A stretch of 64,000 nt of DNA, taken from the NCBI GenBank assembly GCA_963729325.1, contig CAVSNS010000023.1, positions 73,158-137,157 on the forward strand, given 5' to 3'. Under the pieces are notes generated by a model, which made no database searches, was not told the DNA's origin, and worked only from the letters and a program-made list of their open reading frames with translations. This stretch comes from JABCYV01 sp963729325 (lineage in GTDB: Bacteria > Acidobacteriota > Terriglobia > Terriglobales > Acidobacteriaceae). Position numbers and translations under genes: made by a program. Below, piece by piece: positions 1 through 9,693 of the stretch (position 1 is its first letter; each line of letters starts with the position of its first letter).

Positions 1-93
1 TGGGCGGCGCCGAGACCGGCAAGTGCGACAATGGCCACGAAATAACGTAGGCCCAGACAACGTCGTCCGGGGACGTGAGCTATGTGGACATTG

Positions 94-3020
94 CTATCTG
101 CGACCATGGGAACGCGATCCGTTTCCATTCAAGATGCGCGCTAAAAACTTTCCAGTATACGAGTTCGGCAACTTCGCGATCGATTCCGGCGGGCCCACTC
201 CAACGACGTAGCCGCCACGTTCGCCGCCCTCAGGACCCAGATCGATCACCCAGTCTGCAGTCTTGATCACTTCAAGATTGTGCTCGATGACTAAAACAGA
301 CCCACCTGCATCAATTAGACGCCGGAAGGCGGAGAGTAGTTTGCTGACATCATCGAAATGCAGACCGGTTGTAGGTTCGTCAAAGATGTAGAGAATTCGA
401 TTACGGCGCCTGCTGCCATCACTTGCATTGGACGGACGTCCTATTTCCCGCGCTGCCGGCTGCAGCCGCGCCGCCAGCTTCATGCGCTGCGCCTCGCCAC
501 CGGATAGAGTGGTGGCGGATTGCCCCAACCGCAGGTAGCCGAGGCCAACCTCCTCCAGCACGCGCAGCTTCTCCGTTACTTTGGGCGCATTCGCGAAGAA
601 CTGCAGCGCCTCCTTAACCGTGAGATTCAGCACTTCGTGAATGTTCTTGCCGCGATAGCGCACATCCAGCACCTGCGGTTTGTAGCGCATGCCTTTGCAT
701 TCCTCGCAAACCAGTTCCACGTCGGCGAGGAATTGCATTTCCACGGTCACGGTGCCATCGCCCTGGCAAGCTTCACAGCGCCCGCCAGGAATATTGAAGG
801 AGAAGTGTCCCGGGGTAAATCCGCGCTTCTGGGATTCCGGCAGAGAAGCAAACAAATCACGAATCCCGTCAAAAGCCTTAATGTAGGTAACTGGATTGGA
901 TCGGGGGGTGCGACCGATCGGCGACTGGTCCACCAACACGACTTCATCGATGAATTCCGCACCTTCCAAGCGGCTCCAGGCCGGGGTGGGAAGCGGATCG
1001 CCGTTCGCATGCTTCTTGGCGGCTGACAAAGCTCGGTAGAGAACATCGTGTAAGAGCGTGGACTTGCCGGACCCTGAGACTCCAGTGATGGCCACGATCA
1101 TCCCCAGTGGAATGCTGAGGTCGACTTCCTTCAGATTGTGCGCCCGCGCTCCATAAATTTTGATTTGTTGCGGGCTTGGCTTGCGCCGAGCGTTAGGCAG
1201 TTGAATCCGAAGGTCGCCTGAAAGATACCGACCGGTGAGCGAGTTGGCTGATTTGAGAATTTCATTGTAGGTTCCGGCTGCGATCATCTTGCCGCCGTTT
1301 TCTCCCGCGCCCGGCCCAAGGTCGAGAATGCGATCCGCGGCTTGCATGACGTCAGGATCGTGCTCTACCACGAGGATGGTGTTTCCCAAATCGCGGAGAT
1401 CGTGCAGGATCTTGATCAAGCGATGGGTGTCGCGGCTGTGCAGGCCGATGGACGGCTCGTCCAGCACATACAAAGTTCCGACGAGCCGCGAGCCCAGCGA
1501 CGTGGCAAGCTGAATCCGCTGTGCCTCGCCACCAGACAACGTGGACGCCAGGCGATCCAACGTAAGATATTCCAGTCCAACGTCGTTGAGAAAGCGCAGA
1601 CGCTCCTGGATCTCTTGCAGCAACTTGTCAGCGATGGCAGCTTGTTCATCGGTCAACTGCACCTGCTGAAAGAATTTTGCCGCTTGTTCCACGGTCATCG
1701 TGCATACGTCGCAGATATTCTTGCCGTTGATCTTTACCTGCTGGGCTTCTGGACGCAAACGCGCGCCACCACAAATGGAGCAGACAGAATATCCGCGATA
1801 GCGGCTAAGAAATACCCGCACGTGGAGCTTATATTTCTTGCGCTCCAGGTGATTGAAGAAGCCGCGAACGCCAGGAAATCGACCCTCTCCCTCGATGACC
1901 ATTCGTTGATGCTCGGGATCGAGGTCGGTCCAGGGCACATCGAGCGGGATATCAGTCTGCTTAGCAAAGCGCTTCAGTTCGGTAAAGAGCGGACGGTATT
2001 TAGGCTTGGTCCAGGGCTCGATTGCGCCTTCATTCAGAGTCTTCGACTTGTCCGGAATCACCAGATCGAGATCAAAGTCAATGGTGTTTCCGAATCCCTG
2101 GCAGCGCGGACACGCCCCGTAAGGATTGTTGAATGAGAATAGACGCGGCTCAGGTTCTTCATAGCGAAGGTTGCAACGCTTGCACTCGAAGCGCTGGGAG
2201 AAACGCATACGCTGCAGCGGCTGGTCCTCACGCGGTGCGATCTCGAAGATGACTTCACCAGCCTCGCGGTAACTGATCTCGACCGCATCCACGATGCGGG
2301 CGCGGGCCTCGCCGAGACGATCAGGCGGTCGACCAGCAAAAAAACTGGTTGGCTGAAGTTGATTTCGAGCAACGACTCGGGCGTGGAGAATTCGAATACC
2401 TGGCCGTTCTGGTAAAGACGGTTAAATCCACGCTTGCGCAGCTCGAAGAGGCGATCTTTGAGCAGATCGGATTTCACGGCCGCGACGGCAGCAGGTTTCT
2501 TCTTCCCGCCCTTCTTTTTCTCCGTGTCGGCTGTCCTCGCTCCGGGGACATGCAACGGGAACAGCACATTCAGTCGTGTGCCCTCGTCCATCGCTAGAAC
2601 GGCTGCTGCAATCTCGTCGACGGTGTCTTTCTTGACTTCATTGCCGCACTGCAGGCAGTAAGTGCGGCCGACACGGGCGAACAGCAACCGCAGGTAGTCG
2701 TAGATTTCAGTCGCCGTCCCTACCGTGGATCGTGGATTACGTGTAGTGTTCTTTTGTCGGATGGCGACAGCAGGAGCGATGCCATCGATGATGTCGACGT
2801 CGGGCTTCTCAATCCGTTCCAGAAACTGCCGCGCATACGCCGATAGAGATTCGACATAGCGGCGCTGGCCTTCGGCGTAGATGGTGTCAAACGCAAGCGA
2901 AGACTTGCCCGATCCGGACACGCCAGTAACGACGGTCAGCGCATTATGCGGAATTTCAAAGTCAATGTTCTTGAGGTTATGGACTCGCGCCCCGCGAACA
3001 ACAATAGTTTCCGTGGACAT
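94..3020 (-). CDS. uvrA: UvrA, excinuclease ABC subunit A (one apparent frameshift)
   Basis: UvrA is the DNA-damage-recognition ATPase of nucleotide excision repair and loads UvrB. The N-terminal part has the first Walker A (GVSGSGKSS, about residues 33-41). The rest has both ABC signatures (LSGGEAQR twice), both Walker B/D-loop motifs (LDEPSIGLH, FDEPTTGLH) and a zinc module (CEAC...CEEC). Total length is about 975 residues, usual for the family. The reading frame breaks once near 2310, where restoring one base joins LVDRLIVSA to EARARIVDAVE. The remainder is intact, so a sequence indel is more likely than a dead gene. The ATG at 3020 is followed by the standard UvrA N-terminus. The lysine-rich stretch near residue 165 and the long linker before the second Walker B are lineage-type insertions. 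Confidence 0.93.
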
Positions 3021-3183
3021 CAGCTTCCTAGTGGCCTGTTCTGTTATGTCGTTGAATCTTTCAGTTTACCACTTCAATATTGGCAGCCCTGCCGGACAGG
3101 CGTTGCCGACAACGCGCGGGCGGCGTACTAGTTGAACGAGGGCGGAAAGCACGCTAGTATGACGCGAAATTGAGGGCATATAT

Positions 3184-3744
3184 ATGATGCTTCGAACGCT
3201 GGCAGTTAGCGTGACTCTACTTTCTCTAGTTTGCTCCACCGCTAGGGCGCAAGAAAAGCTTCCTCCCATGAAGCTAAGCTCGAAAGTCCGCTTGCTATTT
3301 GAAGCGGCGTGGCAGGAACGGCAATCGCAGTTTGCGGAAACCCTGAAGACGTTGAACCTGGATCCAGATGTTACGGTCTCGGACGGACCTCCCGCCATAC
3401 GAGCAGCAACAGCTCAGGTTGTGGCCGAACCTCTAAGCCAAGTCCAAATGCATTTGGCAGTCCCAGTAAAGCGGGCCGCCATCAGAGCCATCAAAGCATC
3501 CGTGCAGGAGAAGTTTCCCAAATACCCGTGGTGGCCATGTCCGTTTAGTTTGGCTCAGCAAATATCCCAGTGCGGACAAATACCACCGGTCAATGCGATA
3601 CGTCCCGGTGGAATCGCATTTGTTCAGTACACGGTCACAGATCTTGACGACGGCACAACAATGGTTGAAACGGGTGTATTCAATTGGGCAGAGGCACCTT
3701 ACGCAAGGAATGCCAGACTGGAGGTAGATTACCAAGTTCCATAA
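3184..3744 (+). CDS. Secreted hypothetical protein
   Basis: This 186-residue protein starts with a clear Sec signal peptide (hydrophobic core LAVSVTLLSLVC, cleavage probably after ARA). The mature part has no motif I recognise. It has a Trp- and Cys-containing stretch in the middle (YPWWPCPF, then a second Cys about 14 residues later), which could form a disulfide. It stands alone between uvrA and the cox operon, both on the other strand. Two ATGs lie side by side at 3184 and 3187 and I took the first. No function is assigned. Confidence 0.6.
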   Translation: MMLRTLAVSVTLLSLVCSTARAQEKLPPMKLSSKVRLLFEAAWQERQSQFAETLKTLNLDPDVTVSDGPPAIRAATAQVVAEPLSQVQMHLAVPVKRAAIRAIKASVQEKFPKYPWWPCPFSLAQQISQCGQIPPVNAIRPGGIAFVQYTVTDLDDGTTMVETGVFNWAEAPYARNARLEVDYQVP

Positions 3745-3845
3745 ATGCGAGTTGAGAATGCCGCTGTATGGGGCCAGAGATGACTTGCTAGGAAGAAGAT
3801 AATGCACCGCTGAACAGAGCAGGAGGTTTAGTGCACTGAGAAGAA

Positions 3846-4088
3846 CTAGTCGGCTTGCCTACTCTTGTCTTCGTCCCGCTTCTTGCCATAGCGGAATGCC
3901 AGCCCCATGCCGATCGTCATAAAACCGACCGGCGGCACAAGCATAATGAGAACCCCGCGGCTGATGGCGCGTTGGCCGCCTTCGGTCGCGGCCCGCGCGG
4001 TGCTGTAACACATGGCGCACCCCTGGCCGAAGGCAGGCGCCACCCACAACAAAAGAAACATTGCGAGCGTGGCCAGGCGCAGCTTCAT
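3846..4088 (-). CDS. Small CxxC membrane protein at the end of the cox operon
   Basis: About 80 residues long. It has a hydrophobic N-terminal segment resembling a signal peptide, then GCAMC (a CxxC pair) just after it, a second hydrophobic helix (VLIMLVPPVGFMTIGMGLAF) and a short charged, lysine- and aspartate-rich tail. The ATG at 4088 overlaps the TGA of the subunit IV gene as ATGA, so translation is probably coupled and this start is better than an upstream one at 4178. Its place as last gene of the oxidase operon suggests a small subunit or assembly factor. The CxxC could bind copper or heme or act in thiol exchange; this is inference. Confidence 0.65.
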   Translation of the reverse strand: MKLRLATLAMFLLLWVAPAFGQGCAMCYSTARAATEGGQRAISRGVLIMLVPPVGFMTIGMGLAFRYGKKRDEDKSRQAD

Positions 4089-4396
4089 CGGACTCCCAGG
4101 TGCACGATGCGGAACGCGTCCGCGAAGAATATCCCCATCAAACACAGGCATGCCACTACAGCGATCATCAGCACCCATTTCATGGCAGCGATCTCGTACT
4201 TCAAGTGCATGAAGTAGCCGATGATCAGCGCCGACTTGATAATCGAAAGCATCATCAGGGCTTCCAGCATCCGCACCGGCTGAAAGACCTGCTTGTAGGC
4301 GAGGACAACCTCAACCGCAGTCAGGATGAGCAGCACACCCCAAACCCAGAAATACTGCCCTTTTCCTTCATCGTGCGTTGTCGCGACGTCGTGCAT
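4085..4396 (-). CDS. coxD: Cytochrome c oxidase subunit IV (prokaryotic type)
   Basis: This 103-residue protein has three predicted transmembrane helices (FWVWGVLLILTAVEVVLAY; LMMLSIIKSALIIGYFMHL; WVLMIAVVACLCLMGIFFA). The layout and the IIKSALIIGYFMHLKYE signature are typical of the small COX4_pro subunit of bacterial heme-copper oxidases. It lies 33 bases after a subunit III gene and overlaps the next small gene by four bases, so it belongs to the same minus-strand operon. It is a structural, non-catalytic subunit. Confidence 0.88.
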   Translation of the reverse strand: MHDVATTHDEGKGQYFWVWGVLLILTAVEVVLAYKQVFQPVRMLEALMMLSIIKSALIIGYFMHLKYEIAAMKWVLMIAVVACLCLMGIFFADAFRIVHLGVR

Positions 4397-4429
4397 CCTA
4401 AATCCTCTCCCTCTTAGTAAGCGAGCCGC

Positions 4430-5185
4430 TCATACCCTGGTGGACATTAGATATACCAATGGGAAAATGAACATCCATACCAGGTCAACAAAGTGCCAGT
4501 ACAGCCCGGCAATCTCCACGTCATGGGCGTCATAGTTTTTGGGTTTAAGAAATAAAACGACGGCCGCGACCACAAACCCTACCAGCAGCACGTGAACTGC
4601 GATATGGAAGAAACTGTCGGCCGGAGTCATCAACCAGATGACCAGCCAAAGTGCCAGCAGGACCGGCAGGAACTTCTTGCGCAACGCCACCACGCCCAGG
4701 TAAATGACACCGATGGTGACGTGGAGCATGTGCATGCCAGTCAGGGTAAAGAAAGTTCCTCCGAATTGGGGAACATTTGGAGCCCACGGATTCTTGAACG
4801 GAGTCATGCCTTCGCCGATCAGACCGTTCCATTCCTTGGCGTGCAGCACGATAAACGCCGAGCCAAAAACCATAGTGGCGAAGATCCACCAGCGGGTCCA
4901 ACGGAAGTCGCCTCGCCGCGCCGCAAGCACTCCGAGAACCATGGTCAGCGAACTGGAAAGCAGGCACGCCGTCATGATGGTGGCGTTTGTGATGCTCCCT
5001 TTGCCAAAAGGGGTGGGCCACTCCGGATTCGAGATGCGCCCGTAGCTATAGGCAAAGAGCAGGGCTCCGAAGGTGAGTGAATCCGAGAGCAGAAACAGCC
5101 ACATCCCGATTTTCTTGGAGTAGGTGCCGAACAGGGATGGCTCGTAGGCCTCCGCTATCCCGTGTTGCACCGCGACATCAGACAT
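4430..5185 (-). CDS. coxC: Cytochrome c oxidase subunit III (second copy in the operon)
   Basis: A 251-residue integral membrane protein of the heme-copper oxidase subunit III family. Recognisable features are KIGMWLFLLSDSLTFGALL in the first helix, GTFFTLTGMHMLHV in the middle and a C-terminal GLYWHFVDLVWMFIFPLVYL. Subunit III stabilises the catalytic core and holds lipids near the D-channel entrance. It follows a second, divergent subunit III gene by 36 bases. This copy keeps the more canonical C-terminal WHFVD motif and ends in a further hydrophobic segment. Confidence 0.92.
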   Translation of the reverse strand: MSDVAVQHGIAEAYEPSLFGTYSKKIGMWLFLLSDSLTFGALLFAYSYGRISNPEWPTPFGKGSITNATIMTACLLSSSLTMVLGVLAARRGDFRWTRWWIFATMVFGSAFIVLHAKEWNGLIGEGMTPFKNPWAPNVPQFGGTFFTLTGMHMLHVTIGVIYLGVVALRKKFLPVLLALWLVIWLMTPADSFFHIAVHVLLVGFVVAAVVLFLKPKNYDAHDVEIAGLYWHFVDLVWMFIFPLVYLMSTRV

Positions 5186-5221
5186 AGTTTCGGTCTCCTG
5201 ATTTAGCTGACCAGCGTCAAG

Positions 5222-5965
5222 CTACCGCATGAACTCCAATAGGGCGAAGATATAAATCCACAGCAAAGCCATGAAGTGCCAGTACCAGGCGGCGACGTCC
5301 ACCACGATGCGACGGGCCTCGACAGGCTTGCGCAGCAAGGAAGTCGCGCCTGCGTACAGTAAGACCAGCAATCCCCCCGCGAGGTGGACGGCGTGGGCCG
5401 CGGTTAGCAGGTACACAAAGGAACTGCTCGCGCTGGTAGCAATGTAGAAGCCGCGGTCCGCGAGTTCACGCCAAGCCATCCATTGCCCGGCCAGGAAGGC
5501 AAATCCCAGCACCACCGTAGAGCCGAGCCAGGGAAAGTTTCGTTCCGGACCAATGGAAACTCCCGGAATGGATTGCACTGGCGCCAATGCGACTTGGCGA
5601 GTGATCTGGCGTCGCGCGAGTTCCACCGTGATGCTGCTCACCAGCAACAGCAATGTGTTCACCAGCAAAAGAGTGACCGGAAGATTAACCTGGAGCCAGT
5701 CCCGGACATAGGTGCCATGTTCATCGAGCGTGGGCAGTCCCTGGCGAAAAACATACGCACTGGTGAAGGAAACGAACAGCATCGTAATCGGAACCAGGAT
5801 GACCAGCAGGCCCAGGCGGGCTCGACGCAGCCGCTGTCCGTAATCCGGAGAACCATTGTCCCCGCGGCCGTCATCGCCTCCGTCAGAAACCGGCGGATGT
5901 ACGCCGCTGCCTCCGTGGCCGAGTTTCGGATCCTTGACCGAGATTGTTGGAGTCAAAGTTGCCAT
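5222..5965 (-). CDS. Cytochrome c oxidase subunit III-like protein (first copy)
   Basis: 247 residues. A soluble glycine- and aspartate-rich N-terminus of about 45 residues is followed by several helices ending with VDVAAWYWHFMALLWIYIFALLEF, the C-terminal signature of subunit III. AHAVHLAGGLLVLLY matches the family's internal histidine-containing helix. It lies between coxA (43 bases upstream) and the other subunit III gene. The two paralogues differ greatly in sequence, so they are probably two distinct subunits of one complex or alternative subunits. The ATG at 5965 gives the N-terminal hydrophilic extension. Confidence 0.85.
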   Translation of the reverse strand: MATLTPTISVKDPKLGHGGSGVHPPVSDGGDDGRGDNGSPDYGQRLRRARLGLLVILVPITMLFVSFTSAYVFRQGLPTLDEHGTYVRDWLQVNLPVTLLLVNTLLLLVSSITVELARRQITRQVALAPVQSIPGVSIGPERNFPWLGSTVVLGFAFLAGQWMAWRELADRGFYIATSASSSFVYLLTAAHAVHLAGGLLVLLYAGATSLLRKPVEARRIVVDVAAWYWHFMALLWIYIFALLEFMR

Positions 5966-6008
5966 TACCTGAGATCGTGCGGCGCGCGTGCCCGTGCCTG
6001 CCGCGCTG

Positions 6009-7742
6009 TTAGTGCGTCTTTACACTCGCCGGATCAGTCTGCATCACGTAATCCCGCGGCGCTCCCGGAACGCTGTATTCATAAGGGCCATGATTCACTG
6101 CGGGAGTGTGTCCGCCAAAGTTGTCATGTGGAGGCGGCGTCGCTGTGGTCCACTCCAGCGTAGTCGCTTCCCACGGATTGTCGCTGGCCTTCGGTCCTTT
6201 GAACATGCTCCAAAACAAATTGATCACGAAGATAAACTGAGCCCCAATCGTGATAATCGCGGCATACGTGATGAACTTGTTCAGAGGAATCAAATGTTGC
6301 AGGTAAGCAAGTTCCGTGAACTGCGAGTATCGCCGTGGCTGACCTGCCATGCCCAGATAGTGCATCGGCATGAAGATGGAATACGTGCCGGCGAGCGTAA
6401 TGAAGAAGTGGACCTTGCCCCAGGTCTCATTCATCATGCGGCCGAACATCTTGGGGAACCAGTAGTAGGTCCCGGCGAACATGCCAAAAATCGCGGCTAC
6501 GCCCATGATCAGGTGAAAATGGCCCACCACAAACGCCGTGTCGTGTAGCGGAATATCAAGAACCGGCTGTGCCAGAAACGGCCCACTCAGCCCGCCGGAG
6601 ACGAACAGTGAGACGAAGCCGATGGCATAAAGCATCGGAGTCTGTAAGCGAATCCGTCCCTTATGAAGGGTGCCCAGCCAGTTAAAAGTCTTAATGGCAG
6701 ACGGTACGCCGATAGCCATGGTCATGAGCGAGAAGGCAAATGCCGAATACGGGCTCATGCCGCTCATGAACATGTGATGGCCCCAGACCATGAATCCCAG
6801 GAAGCCGATGGCCATCAGGGCGTAAACCATCGCTTTGTATCCGAAGATCGGCTTGCGCGAGAAAGTGGAAACTAACTGCGAGGCCACGCCCATCCCCGGG
6901 AGAATCGCGATGTAGACCTCGGGATGTCCGAAGAACCAGAACAGGTGCTGCCAGAGCAGCGGGGAGCCGCCTTTGTGTCCCATGACCTGGCCGTTCACGA
7001 CGACTAGCGGGACGTAGAAGCTCGTTCCGAGGTTGCGATCAAGCAGCAGCAGGATGCCGGCCGAAAGCAGAACGCCGAAAGCCAGCAGCCCGAGAATCGC
7101 CGTGATGAACCATGCCCAGCAGGTCAGTGGCATGCGCATCATGGTCATGCCTTTGGCCCGCAGGTCGAGCGTTGTAGTGATGAAATTCAGCGCACCCATC
7201 AGCGAGGCGATACAGAAAATCGCAATGCTGGTGATCCACAAGTCTGCGCCCAGTTGCTCTCCTGGGCCTGAGTTGGTTAACGCGCTCAGTGGCGCATATC
7301 CCGTCCAGCCATGTAACGGCGGGCCGCCACTCACGAAGAAGGCGGCAAGCAGCACCACGAATGCCACGAAGGTCGTCCAGAACGAAAGCATGTTCAGGAC
7401 GGGGAATGCCATGTCCGGCGCACCGATCTGGATGGGCAGAAAGTAGTTGCCGAATCCGCCTTGCGGAGCCGTCGTCAACACGAAGAACACCATGATGGTG
7501 CCGTGCATGGTGAGCAAGCCGAGGTAAGTCTCGGGCTTGATCTCGCCGACGAGCGGCAGCACGGCGGTTGGCCAAATCATGTGGATGCGCATCAGCAATG
7601 AGAGGAACATGCCGACGAACACCGCCGTCAAAGCCAGAAAGTAATACTGCAGCCCAATTACCTTGTGGTCCAGACTGAAAATATATTTCCGAATAAAGCC
7701 CTGAGGGGCAGCGTGAACGTGGACAACTTCTCCGGTAGCCAT
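6009..7742 (-). CDS. coxA: Cytochrome c oxidase subunit I
   Basis: The 577-residue catalytic subunit of an aa3-type oxidase, which reduces O2 to water and pumps protons across the inner membrane. Metal ligands visible are His80 (low-spin heme a), His273 with Tyr277 in HPEVY (CuB and the His-Tyr cross-link), His322/His323 (CuB), and His408 and His410 in HDTAFVVGHFH (high-spin and low-spin heme). The ATG at 7742 directly abuts the TAA of the subunit II gene, supporting both the start and co-transcription. The C-terminal extension after the last helix is proline-, histidine- and asparagine-rich. Confidence 0.96.
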   Translation of the reverse strand: MATGEVVHVHAAPQGFIRKYIFSLDHKVIGLQYYFLALTAVFVGMFLSLLMRIHMIWPTAVLPLVGEIKPETYLGLLTMHGTIMVFFVLTTAPQGGFGNYFLPIQIGAPDMAFPVLNMLSFWTTFVAFVVLLAAFFVSGGPPLHGWTGYAPLSALTNSGPGEQLGADLWITSIAIFCIASLMGALNFITTTLDLRAKGMTMMRMPLTCWAWFITAILGLLAFGVLLSAGILLLLDRNLGTSFYVPLVVVNGQVMGHKGGSPLLWQHLFWFFGHPEVYIAILPGMGVASQLVSTFSRKPIFGYKAMVYALMAIGFLGFMVWGHHMFMSGMSPYSAFAFSLMTMAIGVPSAIKTFNWLGTLHKGRIRLQTPMLYAIGFVSLFVSGGLSGPFLAQPVLDIPLHDTAFVVGHFHLIMGVAAIFGMFAGTYYWFPKMFGRMMNETWGKVHFFITLAGTYSIFMPMHYLGMAGQPRRYSQFTELAYLQHLIPLNKFITYAAIITIGAQFIFVINLFWSMFKGPKASDNPWEATTLEWTTATPPPHDNFGGHTPAVNHGPYEYSVPGAPRDYVMQTDPASVKTH

Positions 7743-8550
7743 TTACTGTTTCTCCGCCTCCCGCGCCGCCAGCCACTTGTCAAAATCTTCTTGGCTGACG
7801 ACTTTCAGCATTCCATGCATTTTGTAATGGCCGAGGCCGCAAAGCTCGGCACAGGCAATCTCGTAATCCCCGACTTCCGTAGGTGTAAAGTGCATGTGGA
7901 TCGCGAGCCCGGGGACTGCGTCCTGCTTGAAGCGCATAGACGGGACAAAGAAGCTGTGAATCACGTCCACAGCGCGCAGGGTCAGATCCACTTGGCGATT
8001 GACCGGCAGATACATCGTGCCGGTGACCACATCGTCTTTCGCGGCCGGATCGGAAGTATCCAGGCCGATGGCAGCCTCACTGCCAGCCGAGGGATCCATC
8101 AACTTGGGAGCGGTAGCGCCAAACTTGCCGTCCGGGCCCGGGATAGCGAAAGTACCAGGCGAACTGCATGCCGGTAACTTCGACCGGAACCGAACCTGCT
8201 TGCGCGGGTTCGAAGCGCTCCGCCGCCCAGATGGGGCTGCCCATCAGGTTCAGTCCAATGAACAGAGCGGCCGTGAGCGTGGTCCAGATCACTTCCAGCT
8301 TAATGTTGCCGTGGGAGTAATCTGCCTTGGCGGCCTTCCCCTGATCGCGGTATTGCCACACGAACAGCCCCAGCGCACCCTGGGCCGCCACGAAAACCAC
8401 CCCCATCAGCAGATAGGTAATCGCGAACTGGTGGTCAATCCACTGGGCCGACGTGGAAGCGCCGTGCGGTAGCCACCAGGTTTTTGCTGCGAAGAAGTAA
8501 GTGCTAACAAAGGTGATCAGCCAGATAATCGCCAGAAGAGCGAGGCCCAT
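7743..8550 (-). CDS. coxB: Cytochrome c oxidase subunit II (one apparent frameshift)
   Basis: Subunit II takes electrons from cytochrome c through the dinuclear CuA centre. The N-terminal half has two transmembrane helices and ends with EVTGMQFAWYFRYPGP. The C-terminal half holds the CuA site CAELCGLGHYKM with all ligands, and FVPSMRFKQDAVPG. The two halves are in different frames; removing one base near 8134-8142, in a G/C run, joins PGPDGKFGATAPKL to MDPSAGSE. No cytochrome c domain is fused. The joined length of about 269 residues is normal. Its stop abuts the coxA start. Confidence 0.9.
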
Positions 8551-8632
8551 CTACCAGACCTCCAAGGGTCGGAAATTCGCACACCCGCAGATCAAGCCCC
8601 AAGGAAAGAAACTGCGGATGGCCCGAAGTCTA

Positions 8633-8863
8633 TCACAGCCATGTGTAAGAGGCGCAAGCAGCGGGTTGCTGGCTAGTGTCCATTTTCAACCGGCCCGAAA
8701 TGGCAATTCCTTTTTCTTCACTTCGCAGGTTGTGAGGGTGGAGCAGAGGAGGCAGGCGTCGTCGCAGGCGCAGATAACATCGGAGCATGGTCGCGGTCCA
8801 CGGCCAAATCCAGGCGGCCACGACAATGACCAGTACCCATAACCAAAACCAAAGCGGACGCAT
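8633..8863 (-). CDS. Possible small membrane protein upstream of coxB (doubtful)
   Basis: The 607 bases between coxB and the Rrf2 gene hold one weak candidate. It is a 76-codon frame whose first 25 residues form a Trp-rich hydrophobic helix (LWFWLWVLVIVVAAWIWPW) followed by an arginine-rich segment. The rest looks like non-coding sequence, so if it is real the protein is probably shorter or the frame is shifted. There is no recognisable family. Otherwise I see only an AT-rich end near 9000-9150. Confidence 0.25.
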   Translation of the reverse strand: MRPLWFWLWVLVIVVAAWIWPWTATMLRCYLRLRRRLPPLLHPHNLRSEEKGIAISGRLKMDTSQQPAACASYTWL

Positions 8864-9101
8864 TTGTTTGGTTCACTCGGCAAGGCAATTATCGAACCAA
8901 CTGTCCAAGCAAATCAAACGCATCCGGTTCGGTTCGCTGGGTGCCAAGACAAACCGGCACATTTTGCAGGCAGGGTTTGCTTCCAGAAGTGAAAACGAAT
9001 GCATATGCCGACAGTCGATGCTCTTTGGGACGTATCGGTAAATAATAAGAAAACAGAGACTTATCAGAATTGCCGCGCACCCTGGCCAACTGGCCCGCCA
9101 C

Positions 9102-9145
9102 TTGCTATTCCCTCCTAAGCCAATAATGTCTATTAAAACAATAGA
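9102..9145 (+). promoter_or_regulatory. Candidate promoter and operator of the Rrf2 gene
   Basis: TTGCTA at 9102-9107 and TAATGT at 9124-9129, separated by 16 bases, resemble a sigma-70 promoter. A perfect 6-bp inverted repeat TCTATT-AAAAC-AATAGA covers 9129-9145, overlapping the -10 end and the likely transcription start, 13 bases before the ATG. This placement would suit autorepression by the encoded Rrf2 protein. The sites are visible; the regulation is inferred. Confidence 0.4.
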
Positions 9146-9157
9146 GTTTATGGCAGT

Positions 9158-9673
9158 ATGGAGAATATGAAGATCTCGCAAAAAGGGCTCTACGCGCTGC
9201 AGGCGATGATGATGCTGGCCCGGCATTACAACCAGGGAGCCATCCGCATCCGCGACGTTGCTTATGAAGAAGGACTTCCGGAAAAATTTCTGGAATTGAT
9301 TCTGCTCGAGTTGAAAAACGCGCGCATCGTAGAAAGCGCTCGCGGCGCCAAGGGCGGATATCAATTGCGTAGGCCGCCTAACGAAATCCATCTTAGCGAA
9401 ATCATCCGTCTGATTGACGGTCCACTGGCGCCGTTTGGCGATGCTGAGCAGCTGCGCAGCTTGATTGATCACGACGCGGAGCATCGCGCGCTCTACCAGG
9501 TGTTCCTCGACGTGCGCGATGCCGCGGCCAAAATTCTCGAGCACACTACCCTCGCCGACATCGTGAGTGGCGCCGGTTCCTCCAAATCCGGCAAGCGCAA
9601 GAAGAAGAACGATCAAGCCAGCGTTCTGCCCATGGTCGTGCACGGCCACGTGAACAAGGGCAAAGATGAATAG
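9158..9673 (+). CDS. Rrf2-family transcriptional regulator without cysteines
   Basis: 171 residues with the Rrf2 winged helix-turn-helix at residues 1-80 (MKISQKGLYALQAMMMLARHY, then the wing ARGAKGGYQL). The iron-sulfur cysteines of IscR and NsrR are absent; there is no Cys in the protein. That resembles CymR-type Rrf2 regulators, which act through a protein partner in cysteine control. The tail is lysine-rich. The first ATG is at 9158; ATG 9167 (MKISQ), preceded by GGAG, is also possible. The stop overlaps a possible ATG of the next gene at 9666, so it heads the transporter operon and probably controls sulfur-source genes. Confidence 0.85.
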   Translation: MENMKISQKGLYALQAMMMLARHYNQGAIRIRDVAYEEGLPEKFLELILLELKNARIVESARGAKGGYQLRRPPNEIHLSEIIRLIDGPLAPFGDAEQLRSLIDHDAEHRALYQVFLDVRDAAAKILEHTTLADIVSGAGSSKSGKRKKKNDQASVLPMVVHGHVNKGKDE

Positions 9674-9693
9674 GCTTCCATTTCAGATGATAA

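Noticed and set aside
8873..9649. 258-codon minus-strand frame
   Set aside because: It is antisense to the clearly coding Rrf2 gene and its own sequence has no domain character.
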